This document shows positions 34,114 through 44,480 of a stretch of 47,692 bases of DNA, piece after piece. This stretch comes from Chitinophagaceae bacterium. Its GTDB lineage: Bacteria; Bacteroidota; Bacteroidia; Chitinophagales; Chitinophagaceae. The translations under genes and the position numbers were made by a program. Position 1 is the stretch's first letter, and each line of letters begins with the position of its first letter. A model generated the notes under the pieces. That model was not told where the DNA came from. It saw only the letters and a program-made list of their open reading frames with translations, and ran no database searches. The stretch is from contig JAEUVK010000037.1 in assembly GCA_016787135.1 (NCBI GenBank), positions 1 to 47,692 on the forward strand. Reading direction: 5' to 3'.

Positions 34114-35502
34114 ATGCTTCCCCTCATCCTGCTCATCATATTATCCCTTGTTCTTATTATGATGATCGTTATGACCTACAGCATACAGGCGCATTACAGA
34201 ACCTGCAATGAAGAAGAGAAAGAGAGAACGTCTTTTATACAAAGCTGGCTGTATGCGGGAATCGTTACCACTGCCATAGCCATGATCTGCAGCCTGTATT
34301 TCATACTCAAAGGAACACCGTATGCCGGCCATATGATGGAGTGGCTGAACATAGTGGTAAGGGTCATGCATGTCACTTTTGGTATCGCATGGATCGGCGC
34401 CTCCTTTTATTTTGTTTTTCTTGAAAATGCACTCAATCGTACAGAGAATATCAGGGATGAACTGGCCGGTAACCTATGGGCGGTACATGGCGGTGGTTTT
34501 TATTATCTCGAAAAATATAAAGTAGCACCTATAGAGATACCAAAGCATCTTCATTGGTTCAAATATGAAGCGTACTTCACCTGGTTATCCGGTTTTGCTC
34601 TGCTCTTCATCGTCTATTATTTCAATGCATCGGCCATGCTCACCGATCCGGGTGTATTGAAACTGTCACCAGTACAGGCAACCGGTATGGGTATCGGATC
34701 ATTTATTCTTGCCTGGATCATCTATGACCAGTTATGTAGATCACCATTGAAGAAGAACCCGCTGCTGTTTGCGGTCAGTTGTATCATCATGCTTACAGGG
34801 TTTGCTTATTTCTACAGCCACGTATTCAGTGGACGGGCCGCATTCATTCATTTCGGTGCAATGATCGGCAGCCTCATGGCGGCAAACGTTTTCTTTGTCA
34901 TCATCCCTTCCCAGAAAGCTATGGTGAATGCAGCTAAAAAAGGAATGATGCCCGACGGGTTGAAGGGAAAAAACGCCCTGTTCCGCTCTGTTCACAATAA
35001 CTATTTTACATTGCCGGTTTTATTTGTCATGGTGAGCAATCACTTTCCCTCTACTTTCGGCAACCAATACCAATGGGCAGTACTGGCAGCAATTTCTATT
35101 GGTGCAGCCGGTATCAAATACTGGCTCAATCTTCGTGAACAGGGCCGTCTGTGTATATGGATCATGCCCGCATCGGTGATCCTGTTACTGGTGGTTGCTT
35201 ATATTACTGCACCACAAACGGCTAATACGAAATGTAAAGAAGTGAGTTTTGCAGAAGTGAACGGGATCATTCAGCAACGGTGCGTTCATTGCCATTCTTC
35301 TCGGCCTTCCGACAATGTTTATACAACAGCCCCCAACGGCGTAAAATATGATACCCCGCAGGAAATAGCGGCAAAAAAAGACCTCATCCTGCAACGGGTG
35401 GTGATCACCAAAACAATGCCCCAGAACAATAAGACCAATATGACTCCGGAAGAAAGAGAGATATTACGGTGCTGGATAGAGCAGGGCGCCCCCCTGCAAT
35501 AG
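34114..35502 (+). CDS. puuD: Membrane urate oxidase PuuD with C-terminal cytochrome c
   Basis: This 462-aa protein has about eight hydrophobic helices (1-370), including the PuuD-type segment VMHVTFGIAWIGASFYFVF and NLWAVHGGGFYYLEK. A periplasmic cytochrome c domain follows with CVHCH (C390, C393, H394) and a distal Met in TKTMPQN (M435). PuuD oxidises urate to 5-hydroxyisourate and passes electrons to the respiratory chain instead of making H2O2 like soluble uricase. The product feeds UraH, encoded in the divergent operon. The region 35503-35769 downstream has no gene. Confidence 0.93.
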   Translation: MLPLILLIILSLVLIMMIVMTYSIQAHYRTCNEEEKERTSFIQSWLYAGIVTTAIAMICSLYFILKGTPYAGHMMEWLNIVVRVMHVTFGIAWIGASFYFVFLENALNRTENIRDELAGNLWAVHGGGFYYLEKYKVAPIEIPKHLHWFKYEAYFTWLSGFALLFIVYYFNASAMLTDPGVLKLSPVQATGMGIGSFILAWIIYDQLCRSPLKKNPLLFAVSCIIMLTGFAYFYSHVFSGRAAFIHFGAMIGSLMAANVFFVIIPSQKAMVNAAKKGMMPDGLKGKNALFRSVHNNYFTLPVLFVMVSNHFPSTFGNQYQWAVLAAISIGAAGIKYWLNLREQGRLCIWIMPASVILLLVVAYITAPQTANTKCKEVSFAEVNGIIQQRCVHCHSSRPSDNVYTTAPNGVKYDTPQEIAAKKDLILQRVVITKTMPQNNKTNMTPEEREILRCWIEQGAPLQ

Positions 35503-35769
35503 CCTCATTCAATGGCGGGTACACAATGAACCAGCCGTAGAATAGCACTTTATTTTCACTCAATTATAAAAGACCGGGCAAGTAGAATTATAACTACAAA
35601 AACATAACATAGGCAACTATTTTTCCCCTCCGCCCGGGTTTCCATCTTTGCATCATCGATCCATCCTTTGAAAACAAAAGAAAATAACCAGTAGTACGAA
35701 TGCCCCGTTTTTAAATCCGGTATCCCGTACCCTTTCGAAATCCAATAGTACCACCCCTAAATAGAAACT

Positions 35770-36417
35770 ATGGAAAAGATCACCATTCTGATAACCGACG
35801 ATCACACACTGGTCCGTGAGTCACTGGCCCTCCAGTTCAACTCTGATCCCCTTTTCAGGGTCGTGGGTCTCTGCGGCAGCGGCGAAGAAGCGATAGAGCT
35901 GGCTAAAAACCTGCGGCCCCATGTTGTGCTCATGGATATCAACCTGACAGGAATGAATGGTTTTGAAGCGACCTCCCAGATCCGCAAATTTTCACCAGGC
36001 TCAAAGATCCTTGGCCTATCGCTGCATACACAACCGGCCTATGCCAAAAAGATGATGCAGTCCGGCGCTATGGGCTATGTCACAAAAAACTCATCGCAGG
36101 AAGAAATGGTGAAAGCGATCGTTGAAGTACATAATAACCGCAAGTATATCTGTGAAGAGATCAGGAACATTATCTCCGACCAGGCGCTGAACGGTGATGA
36201 GCAGCCGGGTGGTCTTCATTTGCTTTCACGAAGGGAAATGGATATCATCGGTTATCTCAAAAAAGGGTACTCGTCGAGGGAGATCGCAGAGAATATCAAC
36301 ATCTCTGTCAAAACGGTGGAGGTACACCGCTATAATATCCTGAAGAAACTTAACATGCGCAATGTAGCTGCATTGGTGAATTATATCAATCACAGCCAGC
36401 TGGCGACAGAAGTATAA
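35770..36417 (+). CDS. NarL/FixJ-type response regulator, orphan
   Basis: This 215-aa protein has a receiver domain (3-120) with acidic pocket D10/D11, phospho-acceptor D56 (LMDINLTG) and the conserved Lys in GYVTKNS. A LuxR-type HTH follows (about 150-210, LLSRREMDIIGYLKKGYSSREIA, then SVKTVEVHRYNILKKLN). No histidine kinase is next to it, so its partner must lie elsewhere. A hairpin with a TTCG loop closes the gene. The targets are unknown, and it is not obviously tied to the ureide genes. Confidence 0.92.
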   Translation: MEKITILITDDHTLVRESLALQFNSDPLFRVVGLCGSGEEAIELAKNLRPHVVLMDINLTGMNGFEATSQIRKFSPGSKILGLSLHTQPAYAKKMMQSGAMGYVTKNSSQEEMVKAIVEVHNNRKYICEEIRNIISDQALNGDEQPGGLHLLSRREMDIIGYLKKGYSSREIAENINISVKTVEVHRYNILKKLNMRNVAALVNYINHSQLATEV

Positions 36418-36459
36418 ACGTCTTTCTATTTCGATTAAGGCTAAGGTTTAATGGTTCAG

Positions 36460-36490
36460 CAGGGTCTCTTCGGAGACCCTGTCTGTTTTA
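36460..36490 (+). terminator. TTCG-loop terminator after the response regulator
   Basis: CAGGGTCTC (36460-36468) and GAGACCCTG (36473-36481) form a perfect 9-bp stem with a TTCG tetraloop, followed by TCTGTTTTA. It could also serve the convergent WG-repeat gene. Confidence 0.85.
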
Positions 36491-36512
36491 AAAAGCAGGG
36501 CCAAACAAACCA

Positions 36513-37091
36513 TCAGTCGCTGATCTTCTTTTCATTCTTATCTATCGTGATCCATTTGCCGCTCTTCATCACTTTGGCCACACCATTACTGAATGAACCG
36601 GCAAACCCATATTTGCAGACGATCACTTCTGTGCCCGTCTTATCAATGTAGCCCCATGAGCCATTTTTGTTAACGGCTGCCAGCCCTTCTGAAAAAGGAA
36701 CCGCTTTGGTAAAGCCAAACGGAATGATCACTTTACCGTTATGATCAATGAATCCATAATTCCCGTCTTTCATCACCACAGCCAGTCCTTCGGTAAAACT
36801 GCCGGCATCGCTGTATTGCAGTTCCAGCACCTCTTTGCCTGTTGAATCAAGAAACCCCCACCGGCCATCTTTTTTTACCGCAGCAACACCTTCACTGAAA
36901 TGATGCGCATTGTCATATACAGGCGGCACCACCTGTTTGCCTTCCTTTGTTACAAACCCATGTTTATCGCCCTTGGTCACATGCACCAGCCCGCAGTTAC
37001 AATCCTCTACGAGGTCATATTGCTTTGCCCAGTCCTGGGCGCTGACCGAAACAGACAGCCATACTGCACAAACAAGAAAAAAGTATTTCAT
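36513..37091 (-). CDS. WG-repeat secreted protein
   Basis: This 192-aa protein has a signal peptide (ending SVSAQ at about 19) and five tandem WG repeats of about 30 residues, of the form KxGxWGFIDxxGKEVIPxxYxxAxxFSEGLAxV. Clear copies start near residues 44, 76, 105, 135 and 164. A Cys pair (DCNCG, about 33-36) lies just before the first repeat. WG proteins are beta-rich and of unknown function, often exported in Bacteroidetes. It converges on the response regulator and diverges from the GH92 gene across 186 bp. Confidence 0.9.
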   Translation of the reverse strand: MKYFFLVCAVWLSVSVSAQDWAKQYDLVEDCNCGLVHVTKGDKHGFVTKEGKQVVPPVYDNAHHFSEGVAAVKKDGRWGFLDSTGKEVLELQYSDAGSFTEGLAVVMKDGNYGFIDHNGKVIIPFGFTKAVPFSEGLAAVNKNGSWGYIDKTGTEVIVCKYGFAGSFSNGVAKVMKSGKWITIDKNEKKISD

Positions 37092-37277
37092 AGTTCAAGT
37101 ATTAAAATGAAGCATAAAAAGTCATGAAAAGGTAGTAAGCCATCTTTACCGCAGCCATGACCTGGGGCAGGAAAGCGGCTGATTTTAATAAGGGGCATCG
37201 TTTTGTGCATTACAAAATGCAGGCTACCTGCACTATATCCCTGTATTATCCTTACTTCGTATCCGAAAACCGGACAC

Positions 37278-40202
37278 ATGAAACCAGCCCGTCTCACCTT
37301 ATTGCTGTTGCTGATACATACAGGCATATCAGCGCAAACCAACTATACCCCTCTTGTCAATCCCTTTATCGGTACCGGTGGCCACGGCCACACATACCCC
37401 GGCGCCAGTATGCCTTTTGGTATGATGCAGCTCAGTCCCGATACACGGCTCGAAGGATGGGATGGCTGCAGCGGTTATCATTATTCCGATTCCGTCATCT
37501 ATGGTTTTTCGCATACACATTTAAGCGGAACGGGTATCGCCGATTACTGTGATGTATTGCTGATGCCATTTACCGGCGACGTAAAATGGATGAACAAAGA
37601 GTATGCTTCACCATTTTCGCATCAAAATGAAAAAGCAAGTCCCGGCTATTATGAAGTGATGCTGGATAAACATCATATCAAAGCAACGCTGACTACGGAT
37701 ACACGATCCGGTATGCATGCCTATACATTTGATGCTGCTACTGCAGAAGGAAAGATATTGCTCGACCTGCAGCACCGCGATGAAGTGCTGGAGTCTTCCC
37801 TCGAGATCATTAATGAATATGAAATAAGAGGTATGCGCCGCAGCAGGTCATGGGCGCAGGATCAGACGGTCTTCTTTTATATGCGGTTTGAAAGACCGTT
37901 CAAAGAATATGGTGTTGCATTGAACAATGTAGTACAGAAAGACATTCGTTCAGCCTCCGGGAAAAACATCAAATCTTATTTTGTGTTTGATACAGGAGAA
38001 AATAAAAAAGTACAGGTGAAAACGGGCATCTCCGGTGTAAGCATGGAGAATGCCAAACTCAACCTTGATACGGAAATACCCGGATGGGATTTTGATGCCG
38101 TAAGGAAAAATGCAGAAAAAGCATGGAATAAAGAATTAGGAAAGGTTGACATCAAAGGGGGCACATACGACCAGCAGGTGGCTTTTTATACAGCATTGTA
38201 TCATTCGATGCTCGCCCCGAATGTATATACCGATGTGAACGGCGATTACCGTGGTACTGATCTGAAAATTCACAAAGCCGAAGGCTTTACCAATTATTCC
38301 GTCTTCTCTTTATGGGACACACACCGGGCCTTGCATCCGCTGATGTCCATCATCAACCGCAAAAGGACCAACGACTGGATCAACACTTTCCTTGCCCAAT
38401 ATAAATACGGCGGTATGCTGCCCGTATGGGAGCTCAGCGGTAATGAGACCTTCTGCATGATCGGTTATCATGCAGTACCGGTGATCACGGATGCATACCA
38501 GAAAGGCATCCGTGATTTTGATACACAGCTGGCGTTGAAAGCAATGACAGACTATGCCGGAAGCAAACGCTATGGCCTGCCTCAGTACATACAACAAGGT
38601 TTTATCAGTAATGACGGCGATCATGAAAGCGCCTCCAAAACTGTGGAGTACGCCTACGACGACTGGTGCATTGCACAGTTCGCTGAATGGACAGGTAATA
38701 AAGACGTGCAATTGCAATACCTGAAGCGGTCCTTGCAATACCGCAATCTCTTTGATCCCCGCAGCAAACACATCCGCGGCAAAGTGCAGGGCTTCTGGTA
38801 TTCTCCTTTCGATGCGACAGAGGTCAACAACTTTTTTACCGAAGGCAATGCCTGGCATTATTCTTTTACAGCGCAACAGGATATTGACGGGTTGAAAAAG
38901 ATCTATGGTGGTAATACTGCATTCACACAAAAACTCGAAGAACTCTTTACCACGCAAAATAAACTGAGCGGCCGCGATCAGGCCGACGTTACCGGGCTGA
39001 TCGGGCAATATGCACACGGCAATGAACCGAGCCATCACATGGTCTATCTTTTTAATTATGCCGGCAAACCCTGGCGTACACAGGAGCTGGTGCATAAAAT
39101 ATGTACGGAATTCTATCCGAATAATCCCGACGGCCTGATCGGTAATGAAGACTGCGGGCAGATGAGTGCCTGGTTCGTACTCAGTGCAATGGGTTTTTAT
39201 CCCGTTACCCCCGGCAGTGGTGTATATGCGCTTGGCACACCATTGTTTGATGAAGTGAATATCCGTTTAGAGAATGGAAAAACAGTTGTCATCAAAACAA
39301 AGGATCACAGCGCCGGCAATTTTTATGTAAAGGATGTATGGCTGAACGGCAAAGCTCATCCGCTCACCTATATCCATCATACCGATATCGCCGATGGCGG
39401 CGAGCTGGTATTTGGCATGAGTGGTCAGCCCGATGAACAAAGAGGTATTACTGAAAAAGACATGCCCCATTCTTTGGTGCCCGATGATCAGTTCACGGCC
39501 GTACCATATTTTGATATGGACAGTTATAAGTTCAAAAAAAGTTTACCGGTAAAACTGAAACACCTTGACCCGGCCGCTGCCATTTATTACAGTGTGCAAC
39601 CGGAAGGAAAAGAAGCAACAGCATTTACCCGTTACACAAAACCATTCATGATAAGCAACACAGCATGGGTAAAGCTGTATGCTGAAGAGAAGGGAATTAA
39701 AAGCCCTGTTACACAGCGGAAATTCCACCAGGTACCTGCAGGCCTCAGTATTACTGTACTGAGCGAAGTACATCCCATGTACACGGCCGGTGGTAAGGAG
39801 GCGCTGATAGATGGTATCATGGGCAATGAGAACTGGAAGAACGGCGAATGGCAAAGTTATTTTGCCAAAGACTTCGAAGCCATCATTGACCGGCAAACGA
39901 TAAAGCCTTTACACTATGTGGGCATACATGTATTGCAGGAAATAAGTCCGTGGATCGTTTATCCCAAAGAAGTACAGTTTGCCATCAGTAATGACGGAAA
40001 AAAATATACCCCGCTGATCACTGTAAATAACAATGCCGGTACAGATACAAAAGGGATCACCCACCAGGTGCTCGGCACTGCCGTGAATGTCAAAACAAGG
40101 TTCATCAAAGTAAAAGCTATCAGCGGCGGTTCTTTACCCGCCTGGCATGAAAGCGCCGGCTCTCCAAGTCATTTGTTCATTGATGAGGTGATCGTGAAGT
40201 AA
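37278..40202 (+). CDS. GH92 family alpha-mannosidase
   Basis: 974 aa from the ATG at 37278, which opens a good signal peptide (LTLLLLLIHTGISAQ). The longer reading to 37203 adds 25 polar residues and is rejected. The GH92 N-terminal beta-domain starts at PLVNPFIGTGGHGHTYPG. The (alpha/alpha)6 domain contains FSLWDTHRALHPL and the catalytic block GNEDCGQMSAW (622-632). A chitobiase-C-like domain (about 745-820) and a discoidin/F5-8-type domain (about 830-974) follow and probably bind sugar or surface. GH92 enzymes are Ca-dependent exo-alpha-mannosidases acting on N-glycans. No SusCD pair is near. Confidence 0.93.
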   Translation: MKPARLTLLLLLIHTGISAQTNYTPLVNPFIGTGGHGHTYPGASMPFGMMQLSPDTRLEGWDGCSGYHYSDSVIYGFSHTHLSGTGIADYCDVLLMPFTGDVKWMNKEYASPFSHQNEKASPGYYEVMLDKHHIKATLTTDTRSGMHAYTFDAATAEGKILLDLQHRDEVLESSLEIINEYEIRGMRRSRSWAQDQTVFFYMRFERPFKEYGVALNNVVQKDIRSASGKNIKSYFVFDTGENKKVQVKTGISGVSMENAKLNLDTEIPGWDFDAVRKNAEKAWNKELGKVDIKGGTYDQQVAFYTALYHSMLAPNVYTDVNGDYRGTDLKIHKAEGFTNYSVFSLWDTHRALHPLMSIINRKRTNDWINTFLAQYKYGGMLPVWELSGNETFCMIGYHAVPVITDAYQKGIRDFDTQLALKAMTDYAGSKRYGLPQYIQQGFISNDGDHESASKTVEYAYDDWCIAQFAEWTGNKDVQLQYLKRSLQYRNLFDPRSKHIRGKVQGFWYSPFDATEVNNFFTEGNAWHYSFTAQQDIDGLKKIYGGNTAFTQKLEELFTTQNKLSGRDQADVTGLIGQYAHGNEPSHHMVYLFNYAGKPWRTQELVHKICTEFYPNNPDGLIGNEDCGQMSAWFVLSAMGFYPVTPGSGVYALGTPLFDEVNIRLENGKTVVIKTKDHSAGNFYVKDVWLNGKAHPLTYIHHTDIADGGELVFGMSGQPDEQRGITEKDMPHSLVPDDQFTAVPYFDMDSYKFKKSLPVKLKHLDPAAAIYYSVQPEGKEATAFTRYTKPFMISNTAWVKLYAEEKGIKSPVTQRKFHQVPAGLSITVLSEVHPMYTAGGKEALIDGIMGNENWKNGEWQSYFAKDFEAIIDRQTIKPLHYVGIHVLQEISPWIVYPKEVQFAISNDGKKYTPLITVNNNAGTDTKGITHQVLGTAVNVKTRFIKVKAISGGSLPAWHESAGSPSHLFIDEVIVK

Positions 40203-40404
40203 AGCTGTTTTTCGAAACGGCCGGCGCTGTTGACAATTGTTATGAAATTTCCCGGCTCTTATCGCTCCGTGGCCCGATACCGGATTAATTAGTCTATCTT
40301 CCTTCATTACCGTCCTCTTTTTCTGTTCCCTTCCGCATCCCCGTCAAAACAACGGACTGAATGTATCTGTTCAGCCACGATCAAGTAACCAACACATCTC
40401 CATA

Positions 40405-40944
40405 ATGAAACAGATCTTTTTTTGCCTTACTGCTGCTTTTGTACTGGCAGCCTGCAACAATGAGAAAAAAACAGATACCGCCGGCGGTGAAACAAAGACG
40501 GACAAACCTGCTGTCACTTTGCCTTATACGGCCTCTTATTCTTCATCCTTTGAAATGGGAAACCCGGAATACAGCGCCACCATCCTGCAGGGAAGCTGGA
40601 AGGATTGGGAAGAGAACAAGCTGGATAATATGAAAAACTGGATTGCTGATACCATTACGGCTTTTCATAGTGACAACAGCATGGTAAAAGGCGCCGATAG
40701 CCTGGCAGCCCGCTGGAAAAGGGCCCGTGCCGGGTACACATCGGTCATAGATACGATCGAAGCTGTGATACCCGTGTACAGTACGGATAAAAAAGAGAAC
40801 TGGGTGCTGGTATGGGCCATGGAGATCAATACTAAGACTGATGGAACAAAGGATACCGTGGCTCTCATGGAGACATGGCGGATCAACAAGGACGGCAAAG
40901 CCGACTTTTTACTGCAATACGATCGGGCAAAACGAAAAAAATAA
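40405..40944 (+). CDS. NTF2-like lipoprotein
   Basis: This 179-aa lipoprotein has the lipobox VLAAC (C17) and a low-complexity Lys/Thr linker (20-38). The single domain (about 45-175) has the strand/helix pattern of the SnoaL/NTF2-like fold. The helix QGSWKDWEENKLDNMKNWIA is followed by IADTITAFHSDNSMVKG, and closing strands NWVLVWAMEINT and ALMETWRINKDGKADFLLQY line a pocket. Bound ligand or activity cannot be told. It is a single gene, ended by a strong terminator, 201 bp after GH92. Fold assignment is moderate. Confidence 0.75.
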   Translation: MKQIFFCLTAAFVLAACNNEKKTDTAGGETKTDKPAVTLPYTASYSSSFEMGNPEYSATILQGSWKDWEENKLDNMKNWIADTITAFHSDNSMVKGADSLAARWKRARAGYTSVIDTIEAVIPVYSTDKKENWVLVWAMEINTKTDGTKDTVALMETWRINKDGKADFLLQYDRAKRKK

Positions 40945-40974
40945 TTAATTCCTGTAATTACCGGTCACGGTGAC

Positions 40975-41010
40975 ACAAAGACCCCTGCCCGCAGCAGGGG
41001 TCTTTGTACG
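40975..41010 (+). terminator. 14-bp stem terminator
   Basis: ACAAAGACCCCTGC (40975-40988) pairs perfectly with GCAGGGGTCTTTGT (40994-41007) around a CCGCA loop, 31 nt after the NTF2-like gene. Its symmetric A and T flanks would suit either direction. Confidence 0.85.
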
Positions 41011-41190
41011 GAATGATGTTCGGATAATTATCATGCCGCAGAGCAATATGACATCGCTCTCCTTAATGAAACACCAGCCAGCCGGAACCGGAATCTTTTT
41101 CCATTCATCATGTTGCCCTGATCCATGCCCGTTTATTTCCTACCTTCAGAAGCTCTTCTGCATTTCTATTTTCATTTTTAAAAACTGTTT

Positions 41191-44100
41191 ATGAAAAGAA
41201 TAGTTTTCCTCTCCGCATTATTATCCTCTTTCACTACGATCGCACAAATAGATGCCAGGCTTTTTCGTTATCCCGACGTATCAGCTACGCAGATCGCATT
41301 TGTGTATGGTGGTGATATCTGGATCGTACCAAAGACAGGAGGAACAGCCAACCGGCTGACCTCTTCCACCGGTGAAGAAGCATTCCCAAGATTTTCTCCC
41401 GATGGAAAAACACTGGCTTTCTCTGCCACCTATGATGGCAACACTGATGTTTACACCATGCCTGTTACCGGCGGTGTTCCCGTTCGCCTTACCTGGCATG
41501 CGGCGCCTGAACGTGTACTTGACTGGCATCCTGATGGAAAAAGGATCTTATTTGCTTCCGGTCGTGAAAGCGGTACTCCCGCATACAGACAACTTTACCT
41601 TGTATCCGCCAAAGGAGGGTTACCGGAGAAACTCCCGGTACCTTATGGCGAACTCGCTTCTTTTTCTCCCGATGGTAACAGCATCACGTATGTTACGAAG
41701 ATCACGGAGAGCTATCCTTTCAAAAGAATACGCAGTGGTTTGGCTTCCGATGTATTGATCTATGACCTGAAAAAAGGAACGGCCGATAATATCACCCGGT
41801 CAGACGCAACAGAGGGCAAGCCGGTATGGGTGAATAACAAGATCTATTACATATCTGACGATGACGTCAATAAAAGAAGGAATATCTGGGTATATGATAA
41901 TGATAAAAAAACAAAGACACAGCTGACGCATTTTGCAGATATTGATATCAATCACATGTCTGCCGGGCCTTCTGACCTGGTATTCCAGGCAGGCGGAAAA
42001 ATGTACCTGCTCAATCTTTCCGGCAATAAATACGATGATGTAAAGATCAATGTCGTCGCTGATATTTCTACATTGATGCCAAAGACGGTCAATGTCGGCA
42101 ACAGCATCACCGGCTTTGAAATTTCTCCCGATGCCAAACGCACTGTCTTTGAAGCAAGAGGCGATCTCTTCAGCATACCGGCTGAAAATGGTGTCATCAT
42201 CAATCTCACCAATACCAGCGGTGCATGGGAACGCAATCCTGCCTGGTCGCCGAATGGAAAGTGGCTCGCTTACTGGAGTGATGAAAGCGGCGAGAATGAA
42301 ATATGGCTCCGCGATAATGCATCCGGGCAGGCAAAAAAGATAACTGATTTTGGCAGAGGCATGGGCTGGAATCTGGCCTGGTCACCCGACAGCAAAAAGA
42401 TCGTATTCATCAATGACCTGCAGGAAATAAAATTGTTGACTGTTGCTGATAACAAAGTTGAAACGATCGATCATACTACTGATAATACCTATGGTGCATT
42501 GGCAGGATTTGGTGTAAGCTGGTCGGCCGATAATAAATGGATCGCTTATTCAAAAGGAAAAGAAAACCTGAACAATGCCATCTTTTTATACAATGTAGAT
42601 AATAAAAAACTCACACAGGCCACTTCCGGTTATTATAATGATGCCAATCCTGTTTTTGATCCGACCGGAAAATACCTGTTCTTTACTACCAACCGGAACT
42701 TCAATCCTGTTTACAGCAATTTTGATAACACCTGGATCTATCCTAACAGTACACAGCTCGCTGTAGCCACACTCGACCCTTCCACACCGGCATTGCTCTA
42801 TGCAAAAAATGATGAAGCAAAGCTGGATACAGCTTCAGCAGGTAAGGACAATAAAGACAAAGCCGCTGCTGATACAGCAAAGAAAACGCCGCCTAAAGCA
42901 GCAACTGCTTCTGCCAAAGTTGATCCCGAAAACCTCGAACGCCGCCTGGAAATCCTTCCTGTGCCTGCGGGCAATATCGGTGGACTGTATGCAGCCGAAG
43001 GCAAATTGGTTTATATCCGTTTCCCCAATACCGGTTCTGCTTCTGGTGGTCAGCCGGCGATCAGTTTATATGATATAGAAAAACGGGAAGAGAAAACATT
43101 GCTGGCCGGTTCAAGTGCTTATGTGAACTCTGCCGATGGAAAAAATTTACTGGCCCGTAACAACAGCAATGGATTCGGCATTATAAAAATAAACCCCGAC
43201 CAGAAACTCGATAAGCTGCTGCGTACTTCTGAAATGGAAATGCAATTACGTCCGCAGGAAGAATGGATGCAGCTCTTTAATGATACCTGGCGCCGCTACC
43301 GTGATTTCTTTTATGATCCCGGTATGCAGCAGGTGGACTGGAAAGCTATGCGCAAAGAGTATGGCGACATGATGAAAGATGCTATCACCCGCTGGGACGT
43401 CAGCAATATTTTGCAGGAAATGCTGTCTGAACTGGCAGCCGGTCATACGTATGTGGGCGGTGGTGATGTAGAGCAATCAAGAAACCGTACCAATGGTTTC
43501 CTGGGTATCGACTGGGCGCTGGACAATAATTTGTATAAAGTAAAACGCATCGTTCATGCGGCCCCCTGGGACAATGAAGTGCAGTCGCCATTGGAAGCAT
43601 CGGGTATCAATATAAAAGAAGGCGATTATATTTTAGCGGTCAACGGAAGAAATCTTGATCCGGCTATCGATCCTTATGCGATGTTTGAAGGGCTGGCCGG
43701 TAAGACGGTTGCCCTGCGGGTGAACAGCAAACCCTCTTTTGAAGGCTCCCGTGAAGTGATCATTAAAACATTGCAGCCGCAGGAGGAAGCAAGATTGCGT
43801 CACCTGGAATGGATAGAAGGCAACCGCAAAAAAGTGGAAGAGTTGTCCGGTGGAAAACTCGGTTATATGTATATGCCCAATACCGGCACACAGGGGCAGA
43901 CAGAACTCATGCGCCAGTTCTATGCACAGATAGATAAGCAGGGATTTGTGGTAGATGAACGTTTCAATGCAGGCGGACAGCTGGGTGACCGTTTTATTGA
44001 AATGCTCAACCGGCCTGACATTTATAATATAGCCTGGCGCAATGCCGGTGTAACCAGGTGGCCGCAGAAAGGAAACAATGCCCCGAAGGTGATGCTCATC

Positions 44101-44475
44101 AACGGATGGGCAGGCAGCGGTGGCGATGCATTTCCCTGGGCTTTCCAGCAATTGAACCTGGGTCCCATCGTCGGTGAAAGAACACTGGGTATTTTGGTGG
44201 GTCCTGCTACCACGCATCGCCTGATGGATGGCGGCACGATCACTGTTCCCGACGCACGATTATATGGCGCTGATGGTAAATGGTTCGCTGAAGGATATGG
44301 TATCAAACCTGATATTGAAGTGTGGGATGATCCTGCACAACTCGCCAAAGGCACCGACCCGCAACTGGTACGTGCCGTACAGGAAGCATTGAAGCTGGTA
44401 AAGGAAAAACCAAGAGTATTGTATCCAAGACCGAAGTTTGAAGACAGAAGTGCGAAGGGGTTGAAGGGATATTAG
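41191..44475 (+). CDS. Tricorn-type S41 serine protease
   Basis: This 1094-aa exported protease has a signal peptide (about 1-19). N-terminal beta-propeller repeats come first (FSPDGKTLAFSATYDG, SPNGKWLAYWSDESG and others, 25-520), then a Lys/Ala/Pro-rich linker (about 545-575). A helical C1-like region precedes a PDZ domain (about 770-860). The S41 catalytic core carries the tricorn triad: AGHTYVGG (H752), GSGGDAF (S976) and WFAEGYG (E1034). Tricorn proteases degrade peptides delivered through the propeller; bacterial exported forms probably act in the periplasm. It is a single gene, followed at once by a repeat element. Confidence 0.93.
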   Translation: MKRIVFLSALLSSFTTIAQIDARLFRYPDVSATQIAFVYGGDIWIVPKTGGTANRLTSSTGEEAFPRFSPDGKTLAFSATYDGNTDVYTMPVTGGVPVRLTWHAAPERVLDWHPDGKRILFASGRESGTPAYRQLYLVSAKGGLPEKLPVPYGELASFSPDGNSITYVTKITESYPFKRIRSGLASDVLIYDLKKGTADNITRSDATEGKPVWVNNKIYYISDDDVNKRRNIWVYDNDKKTKTQLTHFADIDINHMSAGPSDLVFQAGGKMYLLNLSGNKYDDVKINVVADISTLMPKTVNVGNSITGFEISPDAKRTVFEARGDLFSIPAENGVIINLTNTSGAWERNPAWSPNGKWLAYWSDESGENEIWLRDNASGQAKKITDFGRGMGWNLAWSPDSKKIVFINDLQEIKLLTVADNKVETIDHTTDNTYGALAGFGVSWSADNKWIAYSKGKENLNNAIFLYNVDNKKLTQATSGYYNDANPVFDPTGKYLFFTTNRNFNPVYSNFDNTWIYPNSTQLAVATLDPSTPALLYAKNDEAKLDTASAGKDNKDKAAADTAKKTPPKAATASAKVDPENLERRLEILPVPAGNIGGLYAAEGKLVYIRFPNTGSASGGQPAISLYDIEKREEKTLLAGSSAYVNSADGKNLLARNNSNGFGIIKINPDQKLDKLLRTSEMEMQLRPQEEWMQLFNDTWRRYRDFFYDPGMQQVDWKAMRKEYGDMMKDAITRWDVSNILQEMLSELAAGHTYVGGGDVEQSRNRTNGFLGIDWALDNNLYKVKRIVHAAPWDNEVQSPLEASGINIKEGDYILAVNGRNLDPAIDPYAMFEGLAGKTVALRVNSKPSFEGSREVIIKTLQPQEEARLRHLEWIEGNRKKVEELSGGKLGYMYMPNTGTQGQTELMRQFYAQIDKQGFVVDERFNAGGQLGDRFIEMLNRPDIYNIAWRNAGVTRWPQKGNNAPKVMLINGWAGSGGDAFPWAFQQLNLGPIVGERTLGILVGPATTHRLMDGGTITVPDARLYGADGKWFAEGYGIKPDIEVWDDPAQLAKGTDPQLVRAVQEALKLVKEKPRVLYPRPKFEDRSAKGLKGY

Positions 44476-44480
44476 TTATT

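Noticed and set aside
38310..39095. 261-codon antisense frame inside the GH92 gene
   Set aside because: Wholly covered by a well-supported GH92 reading frame; antisense shadow with Cys/His-rich nonsense composition.
40360..40380. Short CTGAA/TTCAG inverted repeat upstream of the NTF2-like lipoprotein gene
   Set aside because: Five-base arms with no second copy; not above chance.
43633..44217. 194-codon antisense frame inside the S41 protease gene
   Set aside because: Covers the catalytic domain of the real gene; no domain of its own.
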